From: Anastrepha obliqua | Taxonomy: Eukaryota; Arthropoda; Insecta; Diptera; Tephritidae | Direction of reading: 5' to 3' | Length of the DNA: 64,000 nucleotides | Assembly: GCF_027943255.1 (NCBI RefSeq) | Contig: NC_072894.1 | Coordinates: forward strand, 54,191,601-54,255,600 | Shown: positions 19,616 to 30,402 of the stretch, one piece after another | How positions within the stretch are numbered: position 1 is the stretch's first letter | Layout of the letters: every line of letters starts with the position of its first letter | The notes under the pieces: model-generated | Databases searched by the model: none | What the model was told of the DNA's origin: nothing | Seen by the model: the letters and a program-made list of their open reading frames with translations, nothing else | Made by a program: the position numbers and the translations under genes

Positions 19616-21730
19616 ATGAAAATAAATTACCTTTATAGATTGTGTTTAACCTTTGTAAAAACTGAAGTTCAAATTTTGGATTACACTTCTTTGTATGTCG
19701 TGACAATTAATAGAGGTACAGCGAAAATCCAGCAAGGAACTTTTACTATTTTACATTCAATAGATCTGACACAGTACGCAATATCCATATCCAATACCCA
19801 CAAATTTATCCAACAAAACATCCCAAATCACCATAACCTGTATCCCATCCTTATCCACGAATTAAGCCTTACCGAAAATATTTTAGAAAATATAACACCC
19901 ACTATAAAAAATAAGAGAGCAATAAATGCCATAGGTACTATTTGGAAATATGTCGCAGGATCTCCAGATCACGACGACTTTGAAATAATAGCTAGTGATG
20001 CTTTCCATTTCAATTCAACCGGGCTATTCGGGTCATGTTCTTCGATTTCGATGTAACTGAAATATATTGCTCTCTGGTCAAAATAATGAGACACGTATTT
20101 TTTTGTTCGCCCGAAAAAATTTTTTTTCAAGAGTTATCGGCAATTTTGATTTTCGGCTCAAACTCCATTTTTTTTAATTATATAAGAAACACTTTTTTTT
20201 AAATGCCCATAACTTAGTCAAAAATGAACCGATTTTAATAGTTCTGGGTTCAAAATGATCGTAATTACTTACACGAGCGACTTCATATAGAAACAATTGC
20301 AAAAAAGTAGTTGAACATTTTTTATTTAGCAAAAAAGAAAAAAACTTGAAATTTTTTCGAAATTCAATATTTCAAAAAGTGTATTTTTGCTTTTTTTATA
20401 ACTTTTTCCAAATCAAGAGGACACCTCAAACTTCAATTGAGCTGAATGCCCAGTAGCTAAAATGAGTTGTTTTTGAGTAATGAATTTTTGAGTAAAAAAC
20501 CTGTTTCGCACTTTTTGTTTTTTGCAAAATAAAACATTTTCAACTACTTTTTTGCAATTGTTTCTACATGAAGTCGCTCGTGTAAGTAATGACGATCCTT
20601 TTGAACCCAAACTTATTAAAATCGGTTCATTTTTGACTAAGTTATGAGCATTTAAAAACAAAATTGTAATAAGAAAAGATGTATTATTAGAAAACGAAAT
20701 AGTTATAAATCTAAGACTAGTTAAGGAAGAGTTAATAAATATTCAAAATGGAATCGAATGGGCGAAGCTTGGAATCGTCAACCCATTAATATTAGATAAA
20801 AAAGAAATTGAAATTGCTACAAGTAAAATTAGAGAAGAAAATATTGTTTTTGTGAGCCCCGAAGAGGCACTCCAATTTGCCAAAGTATCTGTCTTGTACA
20901 GTACTAATAAAAAAATATTTTATTTGGTTAAGATTCCCTTAACAAAAAAGGAAACCTATGAAAACCTAATTTTAAGACCAGTAAAAAGAAAAAACTCTGT
21001 AATCAATTTAGAATTTAAGCAGATTTTAAAAAATGACAACACTATATATGGTATAATAAATGATTGTGAAAAATATAATAAAATAATAATTTGTAAAGAG
21101 AACCAAATAACGAATATTTCAAATACTAAATGTATTCCTAATATTATAAGCAGTAAAAGTTCTACATGTGTAACGAGCAACAATCATCATATCCCATTAA
21201 TCGAAGAGATCGAGTCAGGGGTTATCCTAGTAAATGATTGCAACATGGCTATTTATGTCGATAAAACGCAGAGAAATATATCTGGAACACTTCTTATTAA
21301 ATTTCATAATAGCACTATTAAAATTAACAATAGGCCTTTTAGTAATATAGAAGCCTCACCTTTACAAATCATCCCCGCGTTAATGCAGCCCGCTCCTTTT
21401 GAAAGCGTCCATATTAATTTCCTATCACTTGAAGTTCTTAATGAATTACAGATTAATAATACGGAAGTAATTTCAACTATTCGGAAACATTTGAAAATTG
21501 GAGGATGGTCAATCTCTGTTAATCTCAGTCTAATTATCATTTCCATAGCATGCTTACGATTTGTCTTTAAAAATACAAAAAAAATAATTGTTTGGGAACC
21601 TCAAATTCCACACACTAATAACGAGCCTCATGTGACAATGAGTGTGCAACATTGGGCTGAATCCCATAAACCAATAGCATTAGAAGCTCCTATCAATCCT
21701 ATCAGATTGAACAATATTCCGTTTTTTTAA
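19616..21730 (+). pseudogene. env: Gypsy-type element 1 env, copy 1, interrupted by foldback element
   Basis: The reading frame continues from pol. The ATG at 19616 precedes a hydrophobic segment suited to a signal peptide, then an ectodomain with a basic KNKR site followed by INAIGTIWKYVAG, the arrangement of a cleaved insect retroviral fusion protein. A foldback insertion at about 19997-20666 breaks it and replaces about 95 bp. The C-terminal frame (open from 20667, ATG 20852) has a membrane segment (IIISIACLRFVF) near its end and stops at 21728. Non-functional; described only. Confidence 0.85.
19997..20666. mobile_element. Foldback/MITE-like element in gypsy env
   Basis: Sequence present only in copy 1. 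It contains two arms of about 130 bp that are inverted complements of each other (20201-20337 and 20524-20653; for example CATAACTTAGTC against GACTAAGTTATG) around a loop of about 186 bp. Left of the arms are about 200 bp more of foreign sequence without a matching end. About 95 bp of env are missing at the site, so insertion was accompanied by deletion. No coding capacity and no clear target duplication. Confidence 0.75.
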
Positions 21731-21751
21731 ATGATTGCGGACAATCAATTT

Positions 21752-21762
21752 AAGAAGGGAGG
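21752..21762 (+). other. Polypurine tract of gypsy-type element 1, copy 1
   Basis: AAGAAGGGAGG lies directly against the 3' LTR start. Identical tract at 46404-46414 in copy 2. It would prime plus-strand DNA synthesis. Confidence 0.88.
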
Positions 21763-22213
21763 AGTTAATAATTAAAATATTCACCTTCATAAAGTTCAAT
21801 ACCCCTGGTCGCAATTCAATTGCTGACACAAGTTTTTCATTTTAATAAATTTCAATACTTCTTGTCGCAATTCAATTGCTGACACAACAATTGCTGACAC
21901 AGTTCCGCTCCCTCCAAATTTAATTATTTTATTAACCCAAAGTGCTGACGACCTAAAATAAGCTCACGTTGCATTCAACGTGATGATTGCTGCTTGATAG
22001 GTTAATATATATAAAGTAGATAGTAAATAACAATGTAATAATTAGTATTAATAATAAAGTCCGATCAAGAAGACGTAGTCTTCCGGCAAATAATAATTTA
22101 TTAATAAAAGATATAGTGGACATAGTCCACTCTTTTTGAATAAAATAAAGATATAGAGGACATAGTCCTCTCTTTTTTTAAAATAAATAAAATTAACAAG
22201 TATTTTATTAATT
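21763..22213 (+). repeat. 3' LTR of gypsy-type element 1, copy 1
   Basis: 451 bp. Compared with the 5' LTR it has an extra 15 bp (a third GCTGACACA repeat) and four extra bases in a TATATA run. The TATATA difference also separates 5' and 3' LTRs in copy 2, so it arose before the unit was duplicated. Confidence 0.93.
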
Positions 22214-22848
22214 GGTAGCATGCTGAGTATCATTTCCAACGCCGCCGTTGGAGTGGTCTTCATCACTCCTGTTATGCACAGAGCAGCGAGTCCTTGAATC
22301 CTTTCCAGCGGCATTAAGTATGTCAGTTTTTTTGTCGCAGTCCACCATACTAAGGTTCCATACAGCAATATCGGTCTGACTACTGCTGTGTAGCACCAAT
22401 GCATCAGAGAGGGTGATAGACCCCAAGTAACGCCCAGCATTCTTTTACATGCGTACACGGCATTACTGGCCTTTTTCACCCTCTCCTCAACGTTGTGCTT
22501 CCACAGCAATTTGCTGTCCAGTATTACTCCGAGGTACCTCGCATAATCTTTGAGAAGTAGTTCATTGTTGCCTAGCTTCGGGAGGTTCCACGCCGGAACT
22601 TTGTACTTCCTGGTAAAAAGTACCATGCCCGTTTTTCCCGCGTTTATCCCTAGCTCTGCGCGAGATGCCCATTGGTGTATCGTTTTGAGAGTGTTGTTCA
22701 TCACATTACTGATGGTGTCCAGGTACTTTCCCGTAACTACTATAGCTATGTCATCGGCATACTGCACCAGTTTTGGTGCCCCTCCGTCAAGTTTCTTAAG
22801 AATTTCATTTGCTACAAGTAACCTTAATTGCATGTATTTCTTTACCAA
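22214..22848 (-). pseudogene. LOA-type reverse transcriptase fragment, copy 1
   Basis: The minus-strand frame starts within RT and shows VQYADDIAIVV (catalytic YADD), LGVILDSKLLWKHNVEERV (thumb) and PILLYGTLVWWTATKKL. It ends at the gypsy LTR in the word ALEMILSMLP; the last 55 or so residues of the open frame are LTR sequence and not part of the gene. The RNase H half is at 6483-7434. The 5' end is truncated near 22868. Confidence 0.87.
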
Positions 22849-22868
22849 CCAACAAAGATGTGCTTTTT

Positions 22869-23505
22869 AATTATTTAATAACCTTATATATTTAAACATG
22901 TATTTAAGAAATAAAGTTGTCACTACCCGAAAACTTTTGACAGATTGTTTCCTAATGTTGAACGTGACCGCTAATTTGTTGCCAGAGGCTGCGTGAGATC
23001 TATCGTGGTATTTTACTAATCGCCGGCCAGGTTTTGGCTGTTTGTTAGATAAGACGTTACTTTATGCCTAAGGACTATTTGTGACTTGCAATTTATGTAC
23101 GAGCGTAAATATCGTGAACCATCGATGTGTTTTAACAATCGAGATAATCGACTAATATATCTCGAGCTCTCCCATCACTATGGCAGCCTTGGCTGGCCTC
23201 GAAATAGCGTAACCTGTAAGCCCAGTTTTCCGAATGGATCTTGAAAGGCTTGCACGATTCATTGAATCATGAACGAATTGTTCACCGGTACTTTACGGCA
23301 CTTTACAAAAAAGTCTAACGACATCGCAGCTCCGACTAATGATACTATTAATGGCGCGCAAAAAATCAATTGTGATATGGGCTATGTAGCGTGGTGCGCC
23401 ATTCTGCTGAAGCCAAAAATCCCCCTAGCTCATGCCTTCAATTTCTATCTTCAAAGAATTGTTTATCATCCGCTACCGGACATCCTGTTTAATATTGTGC
23501 TCTTA
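22869..23505. other. Unrecognised stretch of the unit, copy 1
   Basis: No gene or element identified. It repeats at 47521-48157. An open frame from 23269 to 23547 is conserved between the copies but shows no domain I know and runs into the MITE-like end. Confidence 0.5.
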
Positions 23506-23509
23506 TTAA

Positions 23510-24150
23510 GGGGTTACATACGTCCAGCAGCGCCAGAAATGCGCTAAAGGAAAAACTGTTTTTAGAGGGGATAACAAAAGAAATAAATAAAAGAAAAATG
23601 TATACATTATTTATTAGTGCTTAAACTTCATAAAAAATGCACTTTAATTTTTCTTTATAAAAATTAGTACATAAAAAATTACGTGACCCAAAGTACAATG
23701 AAAAAAAAAAGTTGCTCCACGGTCGGCATCATTTCTCCTTGAAATGTGGATGAATTTGTAAAAAGTAAAAAAAATTATTCTAAAATAAAGTTATAGTTAT
23801 AGTCTATCGAGCCGGATTTTTAAATAAAGTATGCGTTTTACGTCATAAAAGTCACACTTTAATTATGTTTATAAAATTTTTTAATAAAAATATCAAAAAT
23901 AAAACTATAGAGAAAACCGTTTCGAATACATACAAAAAAACACATAAAAAAACTGTATGAATTATCATGCAGACCGTGCCGGAAAAAGTAGTTTGGAGAA
24001 AAACGAGTTTAAAATTAGGGATACAGGAGCGCGCGGACCGCTCTCTACCTGGTTAATGGGCTGTAGAATTTCCGCAAGAAAATTTCACAGTGTATTTTTA
24101 AGGTACTATATTTTCGAAATATCGAAAAAAATCGATTTGTGGACGTATGT
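23510..24150. mobile_element. MITE-like remnant with TTAAGGGGTTA end, copy 1
   Basis: It starts TTAAGGGGTTACATACGTCC, close to the TTAAGGGGTCA end of the copia-embedded MITE, and holds an internal GGAGAAAAACGAGTTTAAA similar to GAGAAAAACGCGTTTAAAG in that MITE. An inverted TTACATACGTCCA occurs at about 24138-24150. The right TTAA end was not found, so the boundary is tentative. Confidence 0.4.
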
Positions 24151-24466
24151 AAAGTATTATTGCCAAAGTACGTGGAATAGGTACACAGGAGTTAGTGCGA
24201 AATTATTGGAGTGAAGCACCCCATTTGGCTATATATTTCCATGCAATATCTATAGATTCGTGACTAGTTGATTTTTTGTAAGATAAAAACATCTGCAAAT
24301 TGGTGTTAAAAGAGAAGAAAGTCCGTGGCTGAATTCTCTTTAGAAATCTATTGTTTTCTCGGTGGATGGCTGTAGTGATCGATTTCTCGTAGTTTCGATC
24401 AAACAACTTAAAGTTTATGGTCGTTTTCAAGGAGATATTTCACACTAAAAAATCGCTTGCTGTTTT

Positions 24467-24709
24467 TTGTTTGTTCCATGCAGTTGTGAGTTCAAGGTGT
24501 TAATAGTGGAAGTCAGCAAAGGGAAAATGCGGGATATTTTACAGTTTTTCTTTGATAAAAATGCAAGCCAATGTGCCAATGCTAATTGGTTTCGTAGATT
24601 CTGTTCAGGCATTTTTGATGTAAAAGGAAATGTCGATAAAATCACAGAAATAATCGAAGTTGACCGGCATGTTAGTAGTCGTGGTACCGCCCAAAAACTA
24701 AAGCTTTAA
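24467..24709 (+). pseudogene. Mariner transposase remnant, copy 1
   Basis: The short frame contains DILQFFFDKNASQ, WFRRFCSGIFDVK and NVDKITEIIEVDRHVSS, which in full mariner transposases are successive parts of the N-terminal DNA-binding domain; stretches between them are missing. The catalytic domain is gone. A mariner-like terminal sequence may follow at about 24752-24778. Identical in copy 2 at 49117-49359. Confidence 0.7.
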
Positions 24710-25167
24710 TTAATGCTTAAACCATTTGCGATAAAATTTTACGCAAAAATAATGGATTTCTTTTCCCCCAACTAATGTATAGCGAGTTTTAACCCAATGC
24801 GTATGTTCGCGCCCCTCTTTATAATTCATCGTCGCCGCCCCTGTACTTCCAATTGTCGTTACAGCTATCAAATTTACATTAACACGTTTACTTACTTCCA
24901 CTATCTTCGCACCTTTCTTTATGCATTGTTTTTGCCCAATAACCAACAGCATTAGCATAAGTTTTTCGAATTATTTTCGCTCATTGTATTTTTTCCTGCT
25001 ATTTCAGAAAATCATATTGTAACAGGTGAAATAGCAGGACCTTTCCAATATACCATAAGCGTATTGGCTTATGCATATATTTAGTTTAGTAATAAGAATC
25101 ATTCGATTGTCAGAGCTCAATAAATAAACGTCGTGAAATTTTAAAGCGCTTGTTTTTTCTTAATATT

Positions 25168-25179
25168 TAAAATCGTGAA
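25168..25179. repeat. Target-site duplication of I-type element
   Basis: TAAAATCGTGAA occurs here and again at 30605-30616. The uninterrupted site is visible in copy 1 at about 323-334 and in copy 3 near 49820. Confidence 0.9.
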
Positions 25180-25341
25180 CAGTCATCGACTGCCTTCCGA
25201 ACCACACGGTCGTTTCCACAGCGAAGTTGTGTTTTCTCGTCAGTGCGATTATTCTTTTCTCTACTTTCCAATTTCTCATTTACTTACTAATTCGTGTGAT
25301 TTTGCCTCTGCTGATTAATTGTTTTTGGAGTGTAAGCCGAA

Positions 25342-26715
25342 ATGTCCCTAGAGGGACCTCCACTAGGGAATAACAGGTTTTCCTTGTTATCCCCTAGTCC
25401 CCAACCAAAGAGGAAAAAAGCAAAATCAGTAACTACAGAGTTTTTTCCATCTTTACCAACAGTAAAAAAAGACAACCCAAAATATCTCGTGGTAAGTGCT
25501 GTTGATAATAATAAGCCCCTGAAAAAATATTCGTGTTTTGCAGTGCATAAAGCCCTGCAAAATATAAGCTCAGAACCTATGAAAATCACGGACTTAAAAG
25601 ATGGAAATCTTTTACTAATGGTGAAAAATTCCAATATTGCTAAGAAATTTCTGGCAACCAAACATTTAAATGGAATTTGTAAAGTTAACATTGACCTTCA
25701 CAATACCCTTAATTATTCCAAGGGCACCATTTACGCTCCGTGCTTAAATGAAATACCAGAGAGCGAAATAGTGGAAAACCTTAAAGATCAAGGAGTAGTT
25801 AGTGTTTATAAATTTCAGAAATACAATGAGGGCAAATCATTTCCCAGCGGAGTTGTACTCCTTACATTTGATTCTTACTATCTTCCAGAAAAAATCGATG
25901 TCTCTTGGTATACAACTAAGGTAAGAGCATATTATTCCAATCCAATGAGATGCAAGAGCTGCCAACTGCTTGGGCACACAGCTAAACGCTGTCAGAAAAC
26001 ACCAGCATGCGATATGTGCGCTCTTCCTCCCCATCTTCCAGTACCTTGCACTCGAATCTTCTGCGTAAACTGCGCTGGAAACCACTCCGCTTCCAGCAAG
26101 CTTTGCCCAAAGTATAAGCAAATGAAAGAGATTATTGTAATAAAAACTGACAATAAATGCTCAATGAGAGAAGCAATAAGAATACATAAATTGCAAATTC
26201 CACCTCAACTCAACGAGTACTCTACTTCCTTTTCTACTGTAACTAAAGATTCTCTTATTTCTTCTCCTCTCCCTACTGCAGCTACAAACAACATATTAAA
26301 TATTCAACAGCAAAATAACTCCAAAACTTCACGACTTCTTCCTTCACTCTCTAACAATATTTCAAATAATCAACAACAAAGTGACAAACAAACCTCTTCA
26401 CCACCTCTTTCCATAGCCGAAAATTGCATTTCAAGTAACCAACAACAAAGTAATACAAACCTGTTTTCTACATCTCTATCCATAGTTACAAACAACAACA
26501 AAAACAATCAACATAGCTTTAACACTAACAACAGTGCAAGCCTTAATGCAGAAAGCAACAGTCACACTAATATAAGCCCTAACCTCTCAAATCAAACTAT
26601 AGCACCAATAAATTCAGTCGATGACTTAAATAATTCGAAATCTTCTTCATACAATATTTCTACATTAAATAAAATATCCCAATCCGATTATTTATCTGAT
26701 AATATCTCAGATTAA
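25342..26715 (+). CDS. I-type ORF1: RNA-binding gag-like protein
   Basis: 457 codons. A Pro/Lys-rich N-terminus is followed by two RRM-like stretches (about residues 45-200, by pattern only) and three zinc-knuckle motifs near 203-255: CKSCQLLGHTAKRC (CCHC), CDMCALPPH and CVNCAGNHSASSKLC. The C-terminal third is rich in Ser, Asn and Gln. Such proteins coat the element RNA and act as nucleic-acid chaperones. The start at 25342 is the first long-frame ATG, 162 bp into the element. ORF2 begins three bases after the stop, so a reinitiation mechanism is likely. Confidence 0.92.
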   Translation: MSLEGPPLGNNRFSLLSPSPQPKRKKAKSVTTEFFPSLPTVKKDNPKYLVVSAVDNNKPLKKYSCFAVHKALQNISSEPMKITDLKDGNLLLMVKNSNIAKKFLATKHLNGICKVNIDLHNTLNYSKGTIYAPCLNEIPESEIVENLKDQGVVSVYKFQKYNEGKSFPSGVVLLTFDSYYLPEKIDVSWYTTKVRAYYSNPMRCKSCQLLGHTAKRCQKTPACDMCALPPHLPVPCTRIFCVNCAGNHSASSKLCPKYKQMKEIIVIKTDNKCSMREAIRIHKLQIPPQLNEYSTSFSTVTKDSLISSPLPTAATNNILNIQQQNNSKTSRLLPSLSNNISNNQQQSDKQTSSPPLSIAENCISSNQQQSNTNLFSTSLSIVTNNNKNNQHSFNTNNSASLNAESNSHTNISPNLSNQTIAPINSVDDLNNSKSSSYNISTLNKISQSDYLSDNISD

Positions 26716-26718
26716 ACA

Positions 26719-29700
26719 ATGAAAATTTTGCAATGGAATCTAAATGGTCTACTAAACAATTATCCAGACCTTAACATTCTCATAAATGAATTTTCTCCCG
26801 ATATTATTGCTCTGCAAGAGACACACCTCCCACACAACAAAACAGCTTTTTCCCCAATCAAGTACAATAGCTATTTCCACAACCTCCCTCAAAATTCTTC
26901 ATGCAAACAAGGCATTGCCCTTTTTGTAAAAAAATCTTTCGCACATAAAGCTATTCCCATTTCATCCAACATCTCCGCGTTAGCAGTTGAAATAGACATT
27001 GGCTTTAAATTGTCAATTATAACCTGCTATATTCCGCCCAATCAGACTTTTAATAGCAGGGAACTTCAAAATATCCTTATCTTATTTCCCCCTCCCTACA
27101 TCTTTCTCGGTGATGTCAATGCCTGGAGCCCACTTTGGGGCTCTCCATCAACAAACCGTAGAGGCGAAATAATTGAAGATATTGTCCTATCCAACAACCT
27201 CATCGTCCTTAACGACGGTTCACCCACTCACTTTTCCACTCATGGCTCCTTCACCCATCCTGACATTATCCTCGCTTCCGCCTCCCTAGGACCCAAATTG
27301 TCATCCCGAACACTTGACGAGCTACATAACAGTGATCACTTCCCCCTAGTTACTACCCTCAACCTACCGATCCAATACCAAGTTAAGCTTAGAGCAAAAT
27401 TTTTAACTGACAAAGCGGACTGGCCTAAATTCCTCTCTCTTTTGGCAGATACATGTAGCAGTAAGCCATCTTTGCATAATATAAACGCTGAGGCCTCATC
27501 CATAAAATCATTAATCAGATCCGCTGCTCACATTGCCATCCCTCAATCCAGATCAAAACAGTTTGCTACAAGGCTTCCTTACTGGTCTACTGTTCTCTCA
27601 TCCCTAAGAAACCACAAACAATCATTGTGGGTCAGTTATAAACAAAGTAGAACATTAGACAACCTTGTAAGATTTAAAAAAGCGAACGCTGTATTTAGGA
27701 GAGAGTTAAAATTAGCAAAACGGAAAGCATTAGAAACACTTACGGCCAAAATCACTCCGGCATCTAGTCCCAAGCATATTTGGACAGACATAAAATCGTT
27801 CACAGGATCAGGCCAACACAACCATATAAAATTCGTCCACTCCCAAAGAGGTCCGATCTACAGTGCACAGGATATTTCCGAAGAATTTGCAACCATTTGG
27901 AGGGATTATTCACATTCTTCTAATTTCCATACTAATTTCAATACCGTAAAGAACAAAATCCTATCTGAACCCTACGACAACACCTTTCCCTGCCCTAAAG
28001 CCATCCTTTCTGATTTACCAATTACGATAGAAGAATTTGAGACTACAATAGGCTCAATGACCGGCAAAACCCCAGGAGCGGACAAAATCCCATATCCCCT
28101 TCTCAAAAATCTCCCATACAATCTTAGAAACAGACTCGTAAATCTCTATAACAAGATTTTCAACCAGGGTATTTATCCGCAGGCCTGGAAAACTGCAAAG
28201 ATTATTCCTATCCTTAAACCTAATAAACCCAATACCATTATTTCGAACTACAGACCTATATCCTTACTCCCCTGCATGTCTAAAGTTTTCGAAAAAATAA
28301 TTTCAACTCGGTTACTGTGGTACGCTAAACAAAAAGGTTTCATATCGGACAATCAATTTGCGTTTCAAAGGGGTCTTGGTGTGATTGATCCACTTCTATA
28401 TTTTGAACACTTTGCCTCAACCGCTTTATCCTCTCGAAAACACGTTTCAGTTCTTAACCTAGACTTCGAAAAAGCTTTCGATAGGATAGGTCCTCATATT
28501 GTTCTTCGGCAATTAAAACGCTGGAAAGTTGGAAACAAAATGTACCATACAATTAAGTCTTTTTTACTGAACCGCAAATTCTTTGTTAGTATCAACAATT
28601 ACAATTCTAATATTTTAAAATTACACAATGGCATACCTCAAGGTTCCCCTCTTTCAGTAATTTTGTTCATCATAGCTTTTAATGAAATTACTTCCTTAAT
28701 TTCCCCACTCCCATCTATTAGTCATTTTGTTTACGCTGATGACCTGGTAATTTTCTCTGACCTAAACGACCTTTCGCAGATAAAAACTCATTTTCTAAAT
28801 ATTTTAAGTCAGATCTCTGAATGGTCTAAATCATCAGGAGCCAGCATTGCTTTGAACAAGTGTGCAACATTCCACATCTGCCGTAAACATAAGTGTATCT
28901 TCCCTTCCCTTTCCATTTCTAACACTATAATCCCCCACACTAACACTCTTAAGATACTCGGCGTTGTTTTTGACAAAAAATTTACATTTAAAGACCATTG
29001 TAAATATATTAGAATAAGCTTGTTATCTCGATTAAATATTATAAAATATCTTTCGTCTAAACATTTTTTTGTACATACTTTAACCCTAATAAATATAACG
29101 AAAGCGTTAATATTATCAAAAATTGATTTCGCCCTGTCTATATACGGGCACTGCGCCAAAAATCATCTAAAACTACTGCAAGCACCATATCACACAGCCG
29201 CTAGACGATGTATCCGGGCTTTCCCTACATCCCCAACCAAAGCTGTCTTAACGGAAGCAGGACTACCAGATATCGCATCCAGAATATTGAGCAAGACGCT
29301 GATGTTAATACCAAAAATTATGCACTGCAAGAGCAAACTTCTATTCAACATAGTCGAAAGGTCGTCACAGCTTACAATGCAAAGCAAAAAGCCGTCGGTC
29401 CTGTCGCGATGCATCACACTCGCCAAAGAATTGAACATCATATCGACTCCGATCCTTATGAGAACACCAACATACCCTCAGTGGGTTTCCCTCAAATCCT
29501 GTTTCTATAACAAATTATTCTGCCTTAAAAAAATTGAAACAGCATCGGTCGAATACATACAGCACTACAGCAAAGCTATTGAACCTTTTCGTGCAGAATG
29601 GGATTTTATATTCACTGACGGATCCAAATCGGACACCAGCACAACATTTGCTGTGACAAATAGCGACGGTGCCACAATTTCTGTCGGTGCACTGCCTACA

Positions 29701-30402
29701 TACTGCTCAGCTTTCACAGCAGAAGCAGCTGCACTGCATGAAGCAGTAAGGTTTGCCTCCCAAACGAGCAAAAAACATCTAATATGCAGCGACAGCAAAT
29801 CCGTCATCGAAGCCTTGCAGAACCCAAAAAACGATATGTTACTCATCAATATGATTAGAAATATTATATATGAAAAGAAAGACGCAATAAAAATTATGTG
29901 GGTTCCTGGTCATGCTGGAATCAAAGGCAACGAAGTTGCTGATGAACGTGCAAATAAAGCACGGATGCAGCCATTACATTTCTTTAACCACTTCACTCCT
30001 AAAGACCTACGGAGGTATGCGTCAAATTATTTAGCCGGAAAACTCACGCATGATTGGGCCGCCTATCATCACTACTACAAATTAAATAATCCCCGTGGAA
30101 CTAAACCGATTTTCCCATCTGACTCTCCTTGCAGAGGTATCAGAACTTTTGTGCGTCTACGAATCGGACATTCAATTCCAACTCATAGTCATTTACTAAA
30201 TGGAGCCTTGAAGCCGCCATGCTCATACTGCAATATACCAGATTTATCAGTACAACATCTCCTGGACGAATGCCCTGGCCTAAGTCAGATCCGAACAACA
30301 GCTTTTGGCAGCAGCAAACCCTCTGACCATCTGAAAGTAGCAAATTCAGATAATATTGACGCTTTCCTTAAATTTCAAATCTTAGCTAAACTAAATATTT
30401 AA
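26719..30402 (+). CDS. I-type ORF2: endonuclease, reverse transcriptase, RNase H
   Basis: 1227 codons without interruption. Endonuclease: LQWNLNG, LQETHL, LGDVNAWSPLWGS, SDHFPLV (residues about 1-220). Reverse transcriptase: NYRPISLLPCMSK, LDFEKAFDRI, GIPQGSPLS, YADDLVIFSD (about 671), LGVVFDKKFTF. RNase H: FTDGSKS (about 964), AFTAEAAAL, CSDSKSVIEAL, WVPGHAGIKGNEVADE. A Cys-rich tail CSYCNIPDLSVQHLLDEC is near 1167. All catalytic residues expected for nicking, target-primed synthesis and RNA removal are present. The length is usual for the I group. Confidence 0.95.
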   Translation: MKILQWNLNGLLNNYPDLNILINEFSPDIIALQETHLPHNKTAFSPIKYNSYFHNLPQNSSCKQGIALFVKKSFAHKAIPISSNISALAVEIDIGFKLSIITCYIPPNQTFNSRELQNILILFPPPYIFLGDVNAWSPLWGSPSTNRRGEIIEDIVLSNNLIVLNDGSPTHFSTHGSFTHPDIILASASLGPKLSSRTLDELHNSDHFPLVTTLNLPIQYQVKLRAKFLTDKADWPKFLSLLADTCSSKPSLHNINAEASSIKSLIRSAAHIAIPQSRSKQFATRLPYWSTVLSSLRNHKQSLWVSYKQSRTLDNLVRFKKANAVFRRELKLAKRKALETLTAKITPASSPKHIWTDIKSFTGSGQHNHIKFVHSQRGPIYSAQDISEEFATIWRDYSHSSNFHTNFNTVKNKILSEPYDNTFPCPKAILSDLPITIEEFETTIGSMTGKTPGADKIPYPLLKNLPYNLRNRLVNLYNKIFNQGIYPQAWKTAKIIPILKPNKPNTIISNYRPISLLPCMSKVFEKIISTRLLWYAKQKGFISDNQFAFQRGLGVIDPLLYFEHFASTALSSRKHVSVLNLDFEKAFDRIGPHIVLRQLKRWKVGNKMYHTIKSFLLNRKFFVSINNYNSNILKLHNGIPQGSPLSVILFIIAFNEITSLISPLPSISHFVYADDLVIFSDLNDLSQIKTHFLNILSQISEWSKSSGASIALNKCATFHICRKHKCIFPSLSISNTIIPHTNTLKILGVVFDKKFTFKDHCKYIRISLLSRLNIIKYLSSKHFFVHTLTLINITKALILSKIDFALSIYGHCAKNHLKLLQAPYHTAARRCIRAFPTSPTKAVLTEAGLPDIASRILSKTLMLIPKIMHCKSKLLFNIVERSSQLTMQSKKPSVLSRCITLAKELNIISTPILMRTPTYPQWVSLKSCFYNKLFCLKKIETASVEYIQHYSKAIEPFRAEWDFIFTDGSKSDTSTTFAVTNSDGATISVGALPTYCSAFTAEAAALHEAVRFASQTSKKHLICSDSKSVIEALQNPKNDMLLINMIRNIIYEKKDAIKIMWVPGHAGIKGNEVADERANKARMQPLHFFNHFTPKDLRRYASNYLAGKLTHDWAAYHHYYKLNNPRGTKPIFPSDSPCRGIRTFVRLRIGHSIPTHSHLLNGALKPPCSYCNIPDLSVQHLLDECPGLSQIRTTAFGSSKPSDHLKVANSDNIDAFLKFQILAKLNI

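Larger units (their letters stand above)
7565..22213 (+). mobile_element. Gypsy-type (errantivirus-like) LTR element 1, copy 1, with three nested insertions
   Basis: LTRs of 432 and 451 bp begin AGTTA and end TAATT, as in gypsy-group errantiviruses. Between them lie a primer-binding site, gag, a -1 frameshift signal, protease, reverse transcriptase, RNase H, integrase, env and a polypurine tract. The element is inserted in a LOA-type ORF2. A copia element interrupts gag, a Helitron interrupts pol and a foldback element interrupts env, so this copy cannot act alone. Without insertions it would be about 7.5 kb. Confidence 0.95.
1..24847. repeat. Tandem composite unit, copy 1 (left edge cut by window)
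   Basis: Base 1 onward matches 24848 onward and 49498 onward almost base for base, so three copies of one unit lie head to tail. This copy carries insertions missing from copy 2: a copia element (8594-13907), a Helitron (17449-18649) and a foldback element (about 19997-20666). Removing these and allowing for a 155 bp deletion near 6388 gives a core of about 18 kb, equal to copy 2 after removing its own insertions. The left boundary of the unit is unknown because the window begins inside the repeat. Confidence 0.95.

Noticed and set aside
22048..22213. Fusion of reverse transcriptase with a novel C-terminal domain (also 46700-46865)
   Set aside because: The extra residues are the complement of the gypsy LTR read by chance after the insertion point.
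23269..23547. 92-codon frame as a host gene
   Set aside because: It runs into the TTAAGGGG MITE-like end and has no recognisable domain; present twice only through duplication.
24710..24958. 82-codon frame on the minus strand (also 49360-49608)
   Set aside because: No family resemblance and it overlaps the likely end of the mariner remnant; conserved only by duplication.
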